This document shows positions 7,573 to 16,792 of a DNA stretch of 64,000 nt, piece by piece; positions within the stretch are counted from its first letter, which is position 1, and each line of letters opens with the position of its first letter. The DNA is taken from positions 7,330 to 71,329 of the forward strand of contig CAVGED010000128.1 of NCBI GenBank assembly GCA_963628035.1, given 5' to 3'. The notes beneath the pieces were generated by a model that had not been told where the DNA came from, searched no databases, and was given only the letters and a program-made list of their open reading frames with translations. This DNA comes from 14-2 sp963628035. GTDB taxonomy: Bacteria > Bacillota > Clostridia > Lachnospirales > Lachnospiraceae. Both the position numbers and the translations under genes were made by a program.

Positions 7573-8322
7573 ATGGCTAGAAGAAAAATTATTGCCGGCA
7601 ACTGGAAGATGAATAAGACTCCCAGCGAGGCCGTGGCATTGGTCAATGAATTGAAGCCGTTAGTGGCAAATCAGGATGTGGATGTGGTATTCTGCGTACC
7701 TGCGATTGACATCATCCCGGCTATGGAGGCGGCAAAAGGCTCCAACATCCATATCGGTGCCGAGAATATGTACTATGAGGAGAGCGGTGCCTATACCGGC
7801 GAGATTGCTCCGAACATGCTCACCGATGTAGGTGTTAAGTACGTGATCATCGGTCATTCCGAGCGCCGTGAGTATTTTGCAGAGACGGATGAGACCGTGA
7901 ACAAGAAGGTACTGAAAGCCTTTGAACACGGCATTACCCCCATCATCTGCTGCGGCGAGACTCTGACTCAGAGAGAGCAGGGGATCACCATCGACTGGAT
8001 CCGTCAGCAGATCAAGATTGCTTTCCTGAATGTTACGGCAGATCAGGCAAAGACAGCAGTGATCGCTTATGAGCCGATCTGGGCCATCGGAACAGGTAAG
8101 ACAGCTACCTCCGATCAGGCAGAAGAGGTCTGCGGCGCGATCCGTGCCTGCATTGCTGAGATTTATGATGAGGCTACTGCAGAGGCCATTCGTATCCAGT
8201 ACGGCGGTTCTGTAAATGCCGGCAACGCAGCGGAGCTGTTCGCTAAGCCGGATATCGACGGCGGACTGGTAGGCGGCGCATCCCTGAAGGCTGACTTCGG
8301 CAAGATCGTCTGCTATAAATAG
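7573..8322 (+). CDS. tpiA: Triosephosphate isomerase
   Basis: Interconverts dihydroxyacetone phosphate and glyceraldehyde 3-phosphate. The 249-residue TIM barrel has NWKMNKT with the substrate Lys, the catalytic His in IIGHSERR, catalytic Glu in YEPIWAIGTGKT, and the phosphate-binding IQYGGSVNAGNA. AGGAG precedes the ATG. It lies between the membrane-protein gene and gpmI and ends before a perfect palindromic terminator. Confidence 0.97.
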   Translation: MARRKIIAGNWKMNKTPSEAVALVNELKPLVANQDVDVVFCVPAIDIIPAMEAAKGSNIHIGAENMYYEESGAYTGEIAPNMLTDVGVKYVIIGHSERREYFAETDETVNKKVLKAFEHGITPIICCGETLTQREQGITIDWIRQQIKIAFLNVTADQAKTAVIAYEPIWAIGTGKTATSDQAEEVCGAIRACIAEIYDEATAEAIRIQYGGSVNAGNAAELFAKPDIDGGLVGGASLKADFGKIVCYK

Positions 8323-8373
8323 GTTAAGCTTTTTTCAAAAGGATAGCAAACAAGAAGAAAGTGATGTATAATG

Positions 8374-8402
8374 GAGCTGTGATATATATCACAGCTCTTT
8401 TA
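8374..8402 (+). terminator. Terminator between tpiA and gpmI
   Basis: Perfect 24-base palindrome, half-site GAGCTGTGATAT, followed by TTTTAAA. The gpmI ribosome site follows immediately, so it may also act as an attenuator. Confidence 0.8.
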
Positions 8403-8420
8403 AAGGAGATGAAGATCAAT

Positions 8421-9965
8421 ATGAGAAAAAAACCTACAGTATTAATGATCCTGGATGGATTTGGACTGAATGACAGGAAGGAAGCCAATGCCGTATATGA
8501 GGCGAAAACTCCCAACATTGACGGTCTTATGCGGGATTACCCCTTTGTTAAGGGATATGCCAGCGGCCTGGCTGTCGGACTTCCGGACGGCCAGATGGGA
8601 AATTCCGAGGTTGGCCACCTGAATATGGGCGCCGGGCGCATCGTATACCAGGAATTGACCAGAATCAGCAAGGCTATCGAGGATGGCGACTTTTTTGAGA
8701 ATGAGGCCTTAAAGGCAGGCATGGAGAACGTGAAGAAGAATGGTTCTGCTCTGCATCTGTACGGCCTTCTCTCTGACGGTGGCGTACATAGCCATAACAC
8801 CCACCTCTATGGGCTTCTGGAGATGGCGAAGCGTGAGGGCATTTCCAAGGTGTATGTCCACTGCTTCCTGGATGGGCGTGATACCGCGCCGACCTCCGGC
8901 AAGGGCTATATGGAGGAGCTGGAGAAGAAGATGGCCGAGCTGGGCGTAGGAGAGATCGCTACGGTGATGGGCCGTTATTACGTAATGGATCGGGACAACC
9001 GCTGGGATCGCGTGGAGAAGGCTTACCGCGCCATTTCCTTCGGCGAAGGCGTACAGGTGGACAATGCCGTGGAGGCAGTTCAGGCTTCTTATGACGCGGG
9101 GGTTACGGACGAATTCGTAGTACCTGCTGTGGTGATGAAGAACGGTGCGCCGGTGGCAACCGTGAATGACAAGGATACCATTATTTTCTACAACTTCCGC
9201 CCGGATCGTGCCAGAGAGATCACACGGGCCTTCTGTGCGGATGAGTTCGATGGATTCGACCGGGGCGTGCGCAAGGATGTGACATACATCTGCTTTACCG
9301 AGTACGATGTGACCATTCCAAACAAGCAGGTGGCTTTCCACAAGGTGGAGCTCCACAATACCCTGGGACAGTTCCTTGCAGCGAATGGGTTGAAGCAGGC
9401 AAGAATCGCCGAGACGGAGAAGTATGCGCATGTGACCTTCTTCTTTAACGGCGGTGTTGAGGTTCCCAATGAGGGAGAGGACAGAATCCTGGTACATTCC
9501 CCCAAGGTTGCCACATACGACCTGCAGCCTGAGATGAGTGCTTACGAGGTCTGCGATAAGCTGGTGGAGGCGATAAAGTCCGACAAGTATGATGTGATCA
9601 TCATCAATTTCGCCAATCCTGACATGGTGGGTCATACCGGTGTTGAGAAGGCTGCTATTGCGGCAGTGGAAGCGGTAGATACCTGCGTGGGAAGGGCTGT
9701 GGCAGCTCTGAAAGAAGTGGACGGCGCTATGTTCCTCTGCGCGGATCACGGAAATGCCGAGCAGCTCGTCGATTATAATACCGGTGAGAGCTTTACCGCA
9801 CATACCACGAACCCGGTACCGTTTATCCTGATCAATTATGATGAGGCGTATGGTCTGCGGGAGGGCGGTGTTCTGGCGGATATCGCGCCGACGCTTATCG
9901 AGATGCTGGGACTTAAACAGCCGGCAGAGATGACCGGGAAGAGTTTGCTGGTGAAGAAGCAGTAA
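8421..9965 (+). CDS. gpmI: Phosphoglycerate mutase, cofactor-independent
   Basis: Mn-dependent interconversion of 3- and 2-phosphoglycerate, of the alkaline phosphatase superfamily. The 514-residue length fits GpmI. Visible motifs: metal Asp in MILDGFGLND, phosphoserine in GNSEVGHLNMGAGR, DGRDTAPTSG, and the metal cluster FANPDMVGHTG and CADHGNAE. The ATG at 8421 has AAAGGAG upstream; an earlier in-frame ATG lies inside the terminator and is rejected. It is the last gene of the glycolytic cluster; no enolase follows here. Confidence 0.96.
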   Translation: MRKKPTVLMILDGFGLNDRKEANAVYEAKTPNIDGLMRDYPFVKGYASGLAVGLPDGQMGNSEVGHLNMGAGRIVYQELTRISKAIEDGDFFENEALKAGMENVKKNGSALHLYGLLSDGGVHSHNTHLYGLLEMAKREGISKVYVHCFLDGRDTAPTSGKGYMEELEKKMAELGVGEIATVMGRYYVMDRDNRWDRVEKAYRAISFGEGVQVDNAVEAVQASYDAGVTDEFVVPAVVMKNGAPVATVNDKDTIIFYNFRPDRAREITRAFCADEFDGFDRGVRKDVTYICFTEYDVTIPNKQVAFHKVELHNTLGQFLAANGLKQARIAETEKYAHVTFFFNGGVEVPNEGEDRILVHSPKVATYDLQPEMSAYEVCDKLVEAIKSDKYDVIIINFANPDMVGHTGVEKAAIAAVEAVDTCVGRAVAALKEVDGAMFLCADHGNAEQLVDYNTGESFTAHTTNPVPFILINYDEAYGLREGGVLADIAPTLIEMLGLKQPAEMTGKSLLVKKQ

Positions 9966-9970
9966 GAGGC

Positions 9971-10077
9971 AGACTGAACGAGGGTTTATGGGAAAAGGAT
10001 CCCCCGTGTTTGCATATATCCCGTGTAGACTGAACAAGGGTTTATGGGAAAAGGATCCCCCGTGTTTGCATATATCC
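9971..10077. repeat. Tandem repeat, two copies of 56 bases
   Basis: Copy 1 9971-10026 and copy 2 10027-10077 (partial) share AGACTGAAC...GGTTTATGGGAAAAGGATCCCCCGTG almost perfectly, with one base change near the start. Confidence 0.75.
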
Positions 10078-10130
10078 TTCGCTGACTGACCGACAGTCTG
10101 CTCAGGAAACATGCAAAGCACGGGGGTATT
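10057..10130. terminator. Long stem-loop between convergent gpmI and DUF1836 genes
   Basis: CCCCCGTGTTTGCAT (10057-10071) pairs with ATGCAAAGCACGGGGG (10111-10126, one bulge); a GACTG/CAGTC hairpin sits in the loop. The first tandem copy carries a second left arm (10001-10015) that could pair instead. Probably a bidirectional terminator. Confidence 0.55.
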
Positions 10131-10149
10131 CTTTAACATAAGAAATGGT

Positions 10150-10896
10150 TCAGTCTGTGTTTTGCTCATCCCTGGTTTTGGATGCTTTTGATTCCTTGGT
10201 CTTAGGTTCTTTGACTTTAGGTTCTTTGGCCTTAGGTTCTTTAGTCTTAGATTCCTTCGCTGTTGCTTCCTTCACTTTTAATTCCCGCTGTTCTTCTGCC
10301 AGCGAGGTGCTTTTTGCGTCAAGAAGATTTTCAATCAACGATTTCTTCACATAGACGTCGAAGCACAGCATGCAGATAAAGGCGAAGAGCTGCATGTCCT
10401 GGCGGTCATCTTCATCCAGGTTATCGAGGTTGAAGGTGGTACGGCTGATCTCAAAGCATCTTGCAATATCCTTTTGCAGATGGCTAACCTCGGTTTTTTC
10501 CAGGCGAAATACCTCTGCGTAGATTTCTTCCAGGCTGAAATCATCCTTGCTTCCGAAATATTTCTCGGAGACGGGATTCAGGATGGCCTGGATATCGCTG
10601 ATGCTCAGGATATTTTTAAAATAATAGATGAAGATCAGCAGCAGAAGGTGTTCCTTCGTATACTTCTTCTTCACAGGGGGCGGCATCAGGTTATTCTTGA
10701 CATAGTTATTGATCATGGTCTTGGTCAGTATCTTGTCGTGCTCGCGCCGCTTGAAGGAGGAGAGCTGCTGATCCATGAAGGTTGTCACCTGATCCATGTA
10801 CAGGTCTATATTAGGCAGGTCCTCCGGCTTCACATAGTCGATGCAAGAGAGACTTGTCAGGATGCTATTCAGTAAATCTTTCGTGTCTATCGTCAT
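10150..10896 (-). CDS. DUF1836 domain protein with charged repeat tail
   Basis: 248-residue protein. Residues about 35-190 match the DUF1836 pattern: a MerR-like DNA-binding start (MINNYVKNNLMPPPVKKKYT) followed by helices, which suggests a regulator, though targets are unknown. The last 50 residues are low-complexity Lys/Glu/Pro repeats (KEPKAKEPKVKEPK). The start ATG has GAGGTG six bases upstream; an earlier in-frame start lacks one. It stands alone, convergent with gpmI. Confidence 0.75.
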   Translation of the reverse strand: MTIDTKDLLNSILTSLSCIDYVKPEDLPNIDLYMDQVTTFMDQQLSSFKRREHDKILTKTMINNYVKNNLMPPPVKKKYTKEHLLLLIFIYYFKNILSISDIQAILNPVSEKYFGSKDDFSLEEIYAEVFRLEKTEVSHLQKDIARCFEISRTTFNLDNLDEDDRQDMQLFAFICMLCFDVYVKKSLIENLLDAKSTSLAEEQRELKVKEATAKESKTKEPKAKEPKVKEPKTKESKASKTRDEQNTD

Positions 10897-10970
10897 TTTG
10901 TTCACCTCACATCCTATTATATAGTTTTTGATACGAGATGACAAGTGTTTTTAATTCATGCAAGCACAGT

Positions 10971-11843
10971 TTATCGTCCTTCTTCGGTCTGGCTGAACTG
11001 TTTACGTAAGAATTCTACAGCTGTTCGGATATCCTTCTCCGGGTCATCGCCAACCTCGCGCTCGATGGTGAGGAAGCCCTTATATCCGATGTCGTCAAGC
11101 GCTGCCAGATATGCAGGGAAGTCCACCTTGCCGGTTCCAAGAGGCACTTCTTCAAAATACCGGACGCCAAAGTATTCCTCCGGTACCGGGTGTACGGAAC
11201 GATAGATGTATTCCGGATTCGATTCGCGCAGGCGGATGCCGTCCTTGGCATGGGTGTGTACGATGTAATCCTTCAGATTGTAAACAGCCTGTACGGGATC
11301 GTCCCCGGTCACCATCACGAGGTTCGCCGGATCAAGGTTGACCGCAACACCTGTGGAATCCAGAGTGTCCAGAAAATTCTTCAGGGTCAGAGAAGTCTCC
11401 GGGCCGGTTTCAATGGCGAAATGGGAGCCGATGCTGTCGGCGTAGCGTGAGAGCGTGAAGCATGCCTCCTGCATGATCTTGTACCGCTCATGGGAAGGAT
11501 CCGAGGGGACAACGCCGATGTGGGTAGTGACGATGTCGCACTCCAGATCTTTCGCCAGATCCAGAATACGCATGGACTTCTCGATGAGAGCCGGGTTCTT
11601 CTGCGGGTCACCGAAGCCCTGTCCCAGGTCGCCGCAGATGGCGGAGAAGACGAGGCCGTTGTCCTTGACGAGGTTCAAAAGCTCACGCCGTTTGTCGGCG
11701 TTTAAGTTCTCCGGTGCGTTGGCACCGCTGGTTGCATACATCTGGACACCGTTCGCGCCAAGGCTTGCAGCCTTTACAATGGCGGAGGCCGTGTCCAGAC
11801 CTTTTAAGGAATTCGTTATGATCCCAATTGGAAAATGATACAT
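10971..11843 (-). CDS. Sugar phosphate isomerase/epimerase family protein
   Basis: TIM-barrel protein of the AP-endonuclease-2/xylose isomerase-like superfamily, 290 residues. Features include IVTTHIGVVPSD, FAIETGPETSLTLKNFLD (metal Glu), VNLDPANLVM, IVHTHAKDG (metal His) and FLTIEREVGDDPE. The likely role is epimerisation or isomerisation in sugar or inositol catabolism; the substrate cannot be read from sequence. The start has AGAGG six bases upstream. It is downstream of and co-oriented with the AraC regulator, and divergent from an oxidoreductase that usually works in the same type of pathway. Confidence 0.82.
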   Translation of the reverse strand: MYHFPIGIITNSLKGLDTASAIVKAASLGANGVQMYATSGANAPENLNADKRRELLNLVKDNGLVFSAICGDLGQGFGDPQKNPALIEKSMRILDLAKDLECDIVTTHIGVVPSDPSHERYKIMQEACFTLSRYADSIGSHFAIETGPETSLTLKNFLDTLDSTGVAVNLDPANLVMVTGDDPVQAVYNLKDYIVHTHAKDGIRLRESNPEYIYRSVHPVPEEYFGVRYFEEVPLGTGKVDFPAYLAALDDIGYKGFLTIEREVGDDPEKDIRTAVEFLRKQFSQTEEGR

Positions 11844-11922
11844 ATTTGCCTCTTTTCTATGCATGTTCTGCATGGATATTTGTTGCCATCATCATAAAAA
11901 ATACATAGGAAAAAGTCAACGT

Positions 11923-12762
11923 TCAATATTGCTCCAGAATAGCAGTATCTTGCCCTTTGGCAAATTCAGATGGCAGTAGACCCGTATGATGTCGGAACAC
12001 CTTGGAGAAATAGGAATCGTTGGTAAAACCGCATTTCTGGGCGATCTCATGGATGGGATATTTCTTCTTGAGAAGCAATTTTTTTGCACTCTCACAACGG
12101 ACAGAATTGATGTATTCTACCGGAGTCATGGTAGTGGTATTCTTGAATTCCCGTAAAAAGTAATATTTACTCAGCCCTACCTCGGAAGCAATCTCGTCCA
12201 GGGTGAGCTTCTGATCGATATGGGACTTTATATAGCCTATGGCCAGCTTGATATTTTCATTGGCTGCAGAGGATCGGATCTGCCCCTGATTTGCATGGTC
12301 CAGGTGGTTTCTGGACAGATACAGCATCAGATTCAGCGTAGCCACCCGAATTCCCGCCTGATGAAAGAGAGAATCCGATGTGATCTCCCGGACAATATCC
12401 TGATAGAGAGCGACGGCTTTTTCGGAGGTTACCAGGGGTTCAAAACGCAGCTTCTCGGTGGGAATACCGTTTTGTGTGCAGAATTCTGTATCAACGATGA
12501 GACAATCGTATTTGACGAATTCATCGTCAGATCTTATGGCGTGGGGGAAATTGGAGTTGACGATGACAAGATTCCCCGGGCGCATCTCATAGGTCTCCGA
12601 GCCGATCATGCAGGTGCCTTCCCCGGAGGTAACAAAAAGGATCTCCACGTTGGGATGCCAATGTGGGAATACAAAGGAACGTTTTTTGATTGTGTTGAAA
12701 TGAAAAATAATGGGGATCTCATCTGTCAGGTGATCCAGGTATTCAAATCTTGTTTTGTCCAT
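11923..12762 (-). CDS. AraC family transcriptional regulator
   Basis: 279-residue regulator: N-terminal cupin sensor (residues about 20-110, FPHWHPNVEILFVTSGEG) and C-terminal double helix-turn-helix (about 175-270, LTLDEIASEVGLSKYYFLREF and IAQKCGFTNDSYFSKVFRHH). It probably senses a sugar or sugar derivative. It is divergent from the oxidoreductase gene and upstream of the epimerase-like gene, with candidate binding sites in the shared region. I use the ATG with GGAG eight bases upstream rather than the adjacent GTG. Confidence 0.9.
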   Translation of the reverse strand: MDKTRFEYLDHLTDEIPIIFHFNTIKKRSFVFPHWHPNVEILFVTSGEGTCMIGSETYEMRPGNLVIVNSNFPHAIRSDDEFVKYDCLIVDTEFCTQNGIPTEKLRFEPLVTSEKAVALYQDIVREITSDSLFHQAGIRVATLNLMLYLSRNHLDHANQGQIRSSAANENIKLAIGYIKSHIDQKLTLDEIASEVGLSKYYFLREFKNTTTMTPVEYINSVRCESAKKLLLKKKYPIHEIAQKCGFTNDSYFSKVFRHHTGLLPSEFAKGQDTAILEQY

Positions 12763-12788
12763 GGTCACATCTCCAATTGTTTTGTCAT

Positions 12789-12819
12789 GGCAATATTTTG
12801 TTAATCGTGGGCAACATTG
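12789..12819. promoter_or_regulatory. Tandem AraC-type operator half-sites
   Basis: GGCAATATTT (12789) and GGCAACATTG (12810) are direct repeats exactly 21 bases apart, ending just upstream of the -35 of the oxidoreductase promoter. This is the usual arrangement for an AraC-family activator. Confidence 0.55.
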
Positions 12820-12823
12820 TAGG

Positions 12824-12851
12824 TTGACGTCTGTTTCTTTTAGATTACAAT
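12824..12851 (+). promoter_or_regulatory. Promoter of the oxidoreductase gene
   Basis: -35 TTGACG, 16-base spacer, -10 TACAAT. Confidence 0.7.
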
Positions 12852-12873
12852 AAAATTAGCAAAAACGCAATAG

Positions 12874-12885
12874 GGCAATATTGCC
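12874..12885. promoter_or_regulatory. Palindrome GGCAATATTGCC in the leader
   Basis: A perfect 12-base palindrome containing the same GGCAATATTG word as the upstream half-sites, placed just downstream of the predicted transcription start, about 64 bases from the proximal half-site. Confidence 0.5.
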
Positions 12886-12949
12886 TTACAGTTCAGCCAT
12901 CGGCTGGGGTGCGCTGAATATCATATTTATAAAAAGGAAAGCGAGGAAC

Positions 12950-14017
12950 ATGAAAATGAAGAAATTGCGGATTGGACTGGTAGGAGCGGGAAATATTGCG
13001 AAGGCGCATCTGGCGGCTTATCGGAAGGTAGAGGAAGCAGAGATCGTGGCAATCTGCGATATTAATCCCGACACCTTGAAGGAGACAGCGGAGAGCTTCG
13101 GTATTGAGAAGACTTATGCCAGTGAGACGGAGATGCTTCGGGCGGAGGAACTGGATGCGGTGGACGTATGTGTCTGGAACTGCAGCCATGCATCGTGTTC
13201 CATCGAGGCTCTAGATGCCGGGAAGCATGTATTCTGTGAGAAGCCGATGGCGACGAATGCCAGAGAGGCAGAGAAGATGATCGAGGCGGCAAAGCGTAAT
13301 CAGAAGCTTCTGATGATCGGCTTCGTGCTGCGGTTTGGCGATGAGACAAGGATTGCGAAGGACTTTATTGACAAGGACTATCTGGGAGATATCTACTATT
13401 CCAAGGCTACCTATTTAAGACGCCATGGCGCGCCGGGCGGCTGGTTCACGGATAAGTCTCGTTCTGCAGGCGGACCGGTCATTGACCTGGGTGTGCATGT
13501 CATTGATCTGACCCGGTATCTGATGGGGAAGCCCAAGGCACTTTCCGTGTTTGCATCTACCGATGACCGTCTGAAGAACCGCCCGAATCTGAAGACGAAT
13601 GTCGGGTGGACCCCAAGGGATGCAAAGAAGGATGACGTCTATGACGTGGAGGACTTTGCAGTGGCTATGATCAAGTATGAGGGCGGAAAGACCACGTTGC
13701 TTGAGACAAGCTACAGCCTGAATGGGGAGGCTGTCACCAAGAAGGAACTCTATGGAACCAAGGGCGGCATGAACCTGAACGGCAAGAATACCAAGCTCTA
13801 TACAGAGGTCAATGATTTTCTGGCGGATGTCGCACTGGATACGGAGAATCTGGCGGACAGTTGCAATATGATGGAAGCCGAAATGCGCCATTTCGTGGAC
13901 TGTGTACTGAATGGGACGGAGTGTATTGCTCCGGCGCAGGATGGACTGGAGGTTATGCGGATCCTGGATGCGATCTATGAATCGGCAAGGACAGGGCATG
14001 AGGTAGTATTGGGATAA
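12950..14017 (+). CDS. Gfo/Idh/MocA family oxidoreductase
   Basis: NAD(P)-dependent sugar or inositol dehydrogenase-like enzyme of 355 residues. The N-terminal Rossmann fold has GLVGAGNIAKAH and AICDIN; the conserved active-site EKPMA lies near residue 97, and the C-terminal substrate domain follows (GGPVIDLGVHVIDLTRY). The start ATG follows GAGGAAC; the frame is open 23 codons upstream but without a ribosome site. It is divergent from the AraC regulator and is probably its target. Substrate unknown. Confidence 0.85.
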   Translation: MKMKKLRIGLVGAGNIAKAHLAAYRKVEEAEIVAICDINPDTLKETAESFGIEKTYASETEMLRAEELDAVDVCVWNCSHASCSIEALDAGKHVFCEKPMATNAREAEKMIEAAKRNQKLLMIGFVLRFGDETRIAKDFIDKDYLGDIYYSKATYLRRHGAPGGWFTDKSRSAGGPVIDLGVHVIDLTRYLMGKPKALSVFASTDDRLKNRPNLKTNVGWTPRDAKKDDVYDVEDFAVAMIKYEGGKTTLLETSYSLNGEAVTKKELYGTKGGMNLNGKNTKLYTEVNDFLADVALDTENLADSCNMMEAEMRHFVDCVLNGTECIAPAQDGLEVMRILDAIYESARTGHEVVLG

Positions 14018-14047
14018 AAAATAGAAATGTAAGCTTTCGTGAATCAG

Positions 14048-14077
14048 GAAGACCATCTTAGCGGTGGTCTTCTTTTT
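14048..14077 (+). terminator. Terminator after the oxidoreductase gene
   Basis: GAAGACCA/TGGTCTTC stem, 9-base loop, then TTTTT. Confidence 0.85.
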
Positions 14078-14122
14078 CGTTTTGCTTTTGTTTGATTTTT
14101 GAAGGATAACCGAAAAAATGAC

Positions 14123-14151
14123 TTGAATCAATCATGCGGGGATGGTATAAT
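14123..14151 (+). promoter_or_regulatory. Promoter of pcrA
   Basis: -35 TTGAAT, 17-base spacer, perfect -10 TATAAT. Confidence 0.8.
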
Positions 14152-14230
14152 GAATAGAACATGTGTTTCGATAATGCGAGGGGATAACGTGGAGATGGTT
14201 TTTTGATGATTTCTGGATAAGGAGCACTAT

Positions 14231-16651
14231 ATGAGTATATACGATACATTGAACCCCATGCAGCAGGAGGCTGTTTTTCATACAGAAGGGCCGCTTCTGA
14301 TACTGGCGGGGGCGGGCAGCGGCAAGACCAGGGTGCTGACCCACAGGACGGCATATCTGATCGAAGAGAAGGGTGTGAATCCCTATCATATTCTGGCGAT
14401 CACCTTTACGAACAAGGCGGCAGGGGAGATGCGGGAACGTATCGACCAGATGGTGGGCTACGGTGCGGAGAGCATCTGGGTGTCCACATTTCATTCTACC
14501 TGCGTGCGGATCCTGCGGCGGCATATTGATCGGCTGGGCTTTGATACGAATTTCACCATCTACGATTCGGATGACCAGAAGACGCTGATGAAGGATATCT
14601 TAAAGCGGATGAATATAGACACCAAGATCTATAAGGAGCGCAGCTTCTTAAGTGCTATTTCCCATGCTAAGGACGAGCTGATCTCACCGGAGCAGTTCAC
14701 GCTGGAGGCAGCAGGAGATTTTGCCAAGAAGAAGCAGGCAGAGGTGTATACGGAGTATCAGAAGATGCTCCGTAAAAATAATGCGCTGGATTTTGACGAT
14801 CTGATCGTTAAGACCGTGGAGCTGTTCCGGGCGGATCCGGAAGTGCTTGCCTCCTATCAGGAGCGGTTCCGATATATCATGGTGGATGAGTATCAGGATA
14901 CCAACACGGCGCAGTTTATGTTGATACGGCTGCTGGCGGATAGGTATCGGAATCTCTGCGTGGTAGGGGACGATGACCAGTCAATCTACAAGTTTCGGGG
15001 AGCGAATATTTACAACATTCTGAATTTTGAAAAAGAATTCCCGGATGCAAAAGTGATCAAGCTGGAGCAGAATTATCGTTCCACCCAGAATATCCTGGAT
15101 GCAGCCAACGGTGTGATCGGAAATAATGTGGGGCGGAAGGCGAAGGCGCTGTGGACCGACAACGGTCGGGGCGAGCTGGTGAATTTCCGGCAATTTGACA
15201 CCGGATATGACGAGGCGGATTACATAGTGCGGGACATCCGGGCGCGGGTGGACAATGGGGAATATAATTATAAGGATTGTGCCATCCTATACCGTACCAA
15301 CGCGCAGTCCCGGCTCTTCGAGGAACGGTTTGTGGTGTCAAACATACCTTATAAGGTAGTGGGCGGAGTGAATTTCTACGCCCGCAGGGAGATCAAGGAT
15401 CTGCTGTGCTACTTAAAGACCATCGACAACGCCAGGGACGATCTGGCGGTGCGAAGGATCATCAACGTGCCGAAGCGCGGAATCGGAGCAACTACCCTTG
15501 CAAAGGTACAGGAGTATGCGAATGAGAACGAACTGACATTTTACAATGCCCTGAAGCTGGCGGAGGATATCCCAACGCTGGGACGGGCGGCCACGAAGGT
15601 AAAGCCCTTTGTGACGCTGATCCAGACCATGCGCAGCAAGGCGCCTTATCTTAGCGTTACGCAGCTTTTTTCAGAGGTTCTTGAGGCTACCGGATATATG
15701 GAAGAACTGAAGGCAGAGGGGGACGAGGAGGCCAAGGCCCGCATGGAGAACATCGACGAGCTGGTCAGCAAGATTGCTTCCTATGAGGAGAAGTGCGAGG
15801 GAGAGAATGTTGCACCTTCCTTAAGCGGCTTCCTGGAGGAGGTTGCGCTGGTTGCGGATATCGACAGCCTGGATGCAGACAGCGATTATGTGGTACTCAT
15901 GACGCTGCACAGCGCCAAGGGGCTGGAGTTCCCCAACGTGTATTTGGCCGGCCTGGAGGATGGGCTTTTTCCAAGCTACATGACAATTACGGCAGATGAT
16001 CCGTCAGAGGTCGAGGAGGAGCGCCGGCTCTGCTATGTGGGAATTACCCGCGCCAAGGAACGGTTGACCATCACCAGTGCCAGGCTGCGGATGATCCGTG
16101 GCGAGACACAATACAATAAAGTATCCAGGTTCGTGCGGGAGATCCCGGAGGAGGTGCTGGGCGGCGGACAACAGGCTTCAGGAAGCAGCTTCCGAAGCAG
16201 CGCATCTGGGAATGTAGGCACATCCGGGTATGCCAGTGTATCTGGGAATGCAGGCACGTCCGGGTATGTCAGCGCATCCGGTTATGCAGGTGTGTCGGAG
16301 GGCGGCTCATCCGGGTATGGCGGAGCAACGGTACACAGCCGGGCGCGAGAGGCATTTCGCGCGAAGCCGGCGTATGGTATGGCTCCGGGAGGCACGAAGA
16401 GCATGTTTGGCAAGCTTTCCGATACGGTTTTCGAGAAGCCGGCGAAGGCACCGACGAATTTTGCCAGCGGTGCCACGGATGGCAAGAAGCTTGCCTACGG
16501 CGTGGGAGATCGTGTCCGCCATCTGAAGTTCGGGGACGGCACTGTGACCAACATCGTAGCCGGAGGTAAGGACTTCGAGGTGACGGTGGATTTCGATGCC
16601 TATGGACAGAAGAAAATGTTTGCAGTTTTTGCAAAACTTAAAAAAATATAA
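14231..16651 (+). CDS. pcrA: ATP-dependent DNA helicase PcrA/UvrD
   Basis: Superfamily 1A 3'-5' helicase for repair and rolling-circle replication. The 806-residue protein shows the Q motif LNPMQQEAV, Walker A GAGSGKT (residues about 27-33), Walker B VDEYQDTN, QNYRS, VMTLHSAKGLEFP, and the terminal motif VGITRAKERL. A low-complexity Gly/Ser/Ala/Tyr linker (about 655-700) built from repeated GTSGY/SGNAG units separates the motor from a C-terminal Tudor-like domain (VGDRVRHLKFGDGTV) that binds RNA polymerase in PcrA. Its own promoter lies upstream. Confidence 0.95.
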   Translation: MSIYDTLNPMQQEAVFHTEGPLLILAGAGSGKTRVLTHRTAYLIEEKGVNPYHILAITFTNKAAGEMRERIDQMVGYGAESIWVSTFHSTCVRILRRHIDRLGFDTNFTIYDSDDQKTLMKDILKRMNIDTKIYKERSFLSAISHAKDELISPEQFTLEAAGDFAKKKQAEVYTEYQKMLRKNNALDFDDLIVKTVELFRADPEVLASYQERFRYIMVDEYQDTNTAQFMLIRLLADRYRNLCVVGDDDQSIYKFRGANIYNILNFEKEFPDAKVIKLEQNYRSTQNILDAANGVIGNNVGRKAKALWTDNGRGELVNFRQFDTGYDEADYIVRDIRARVDNGEYNYKDCAILYRTNAQSRLFEERFVVSNIPYKVVGGVNFYARREIKDLLCYLKTIDNARDDLAVRRIINVPKRGIGATTLAKVQEYANENELTFYNALKLAEDIPTLGRAATKVKPFVTLIQTMRSKAPYLSVTQLFSEVLEATGYMEELKAEGDEEAKARMENIDELVSKIASYEEKCEGENVAPSLSGFLEEVALVADIDSLDADSDYVVLMTLHSAKGLEFPNVYLAGLEDGLFPSYMTITADDPSEVEEERRLCYVGITRAKERLTITSARLRMIRGETQYNKVSRFVREIPEEVLGGGQQASGSSFRSSASGNVGTSGYASVSGNAGTSGYVSASGYAGVSEGGSSGYGGATVHSRAREAFRAKPAYGMAPGGTKSMFGKLSDTVFEKPAKAPTNFASGATDGKKLAYGVGDRVRHLKFGDGTVTNIVAGGKDFEVTVDFDAYGQKKMFAVFAKLKKI

Positions 16652-16792
16652 ATTTTGCAAAAATTGGTAGGCGGGATGAAAAAAGTGTGCTATACTAAAG
16701 GTGTCGGCAGGAAACAGCTGCCAAGGTATATCCTGGAAAGTGAATAATTGCAGTCAATGCAGAGAAAAATAGATAAAAAAGGAGCGATAATC

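Noticed and set aside
8709..10169. 486-codon open frame on the minus strand opposite gpmI
   Set aside because: Shadow of gpmI; His/Leu-rich composition, crosses the terminator region and tandem repeat, no start signal.
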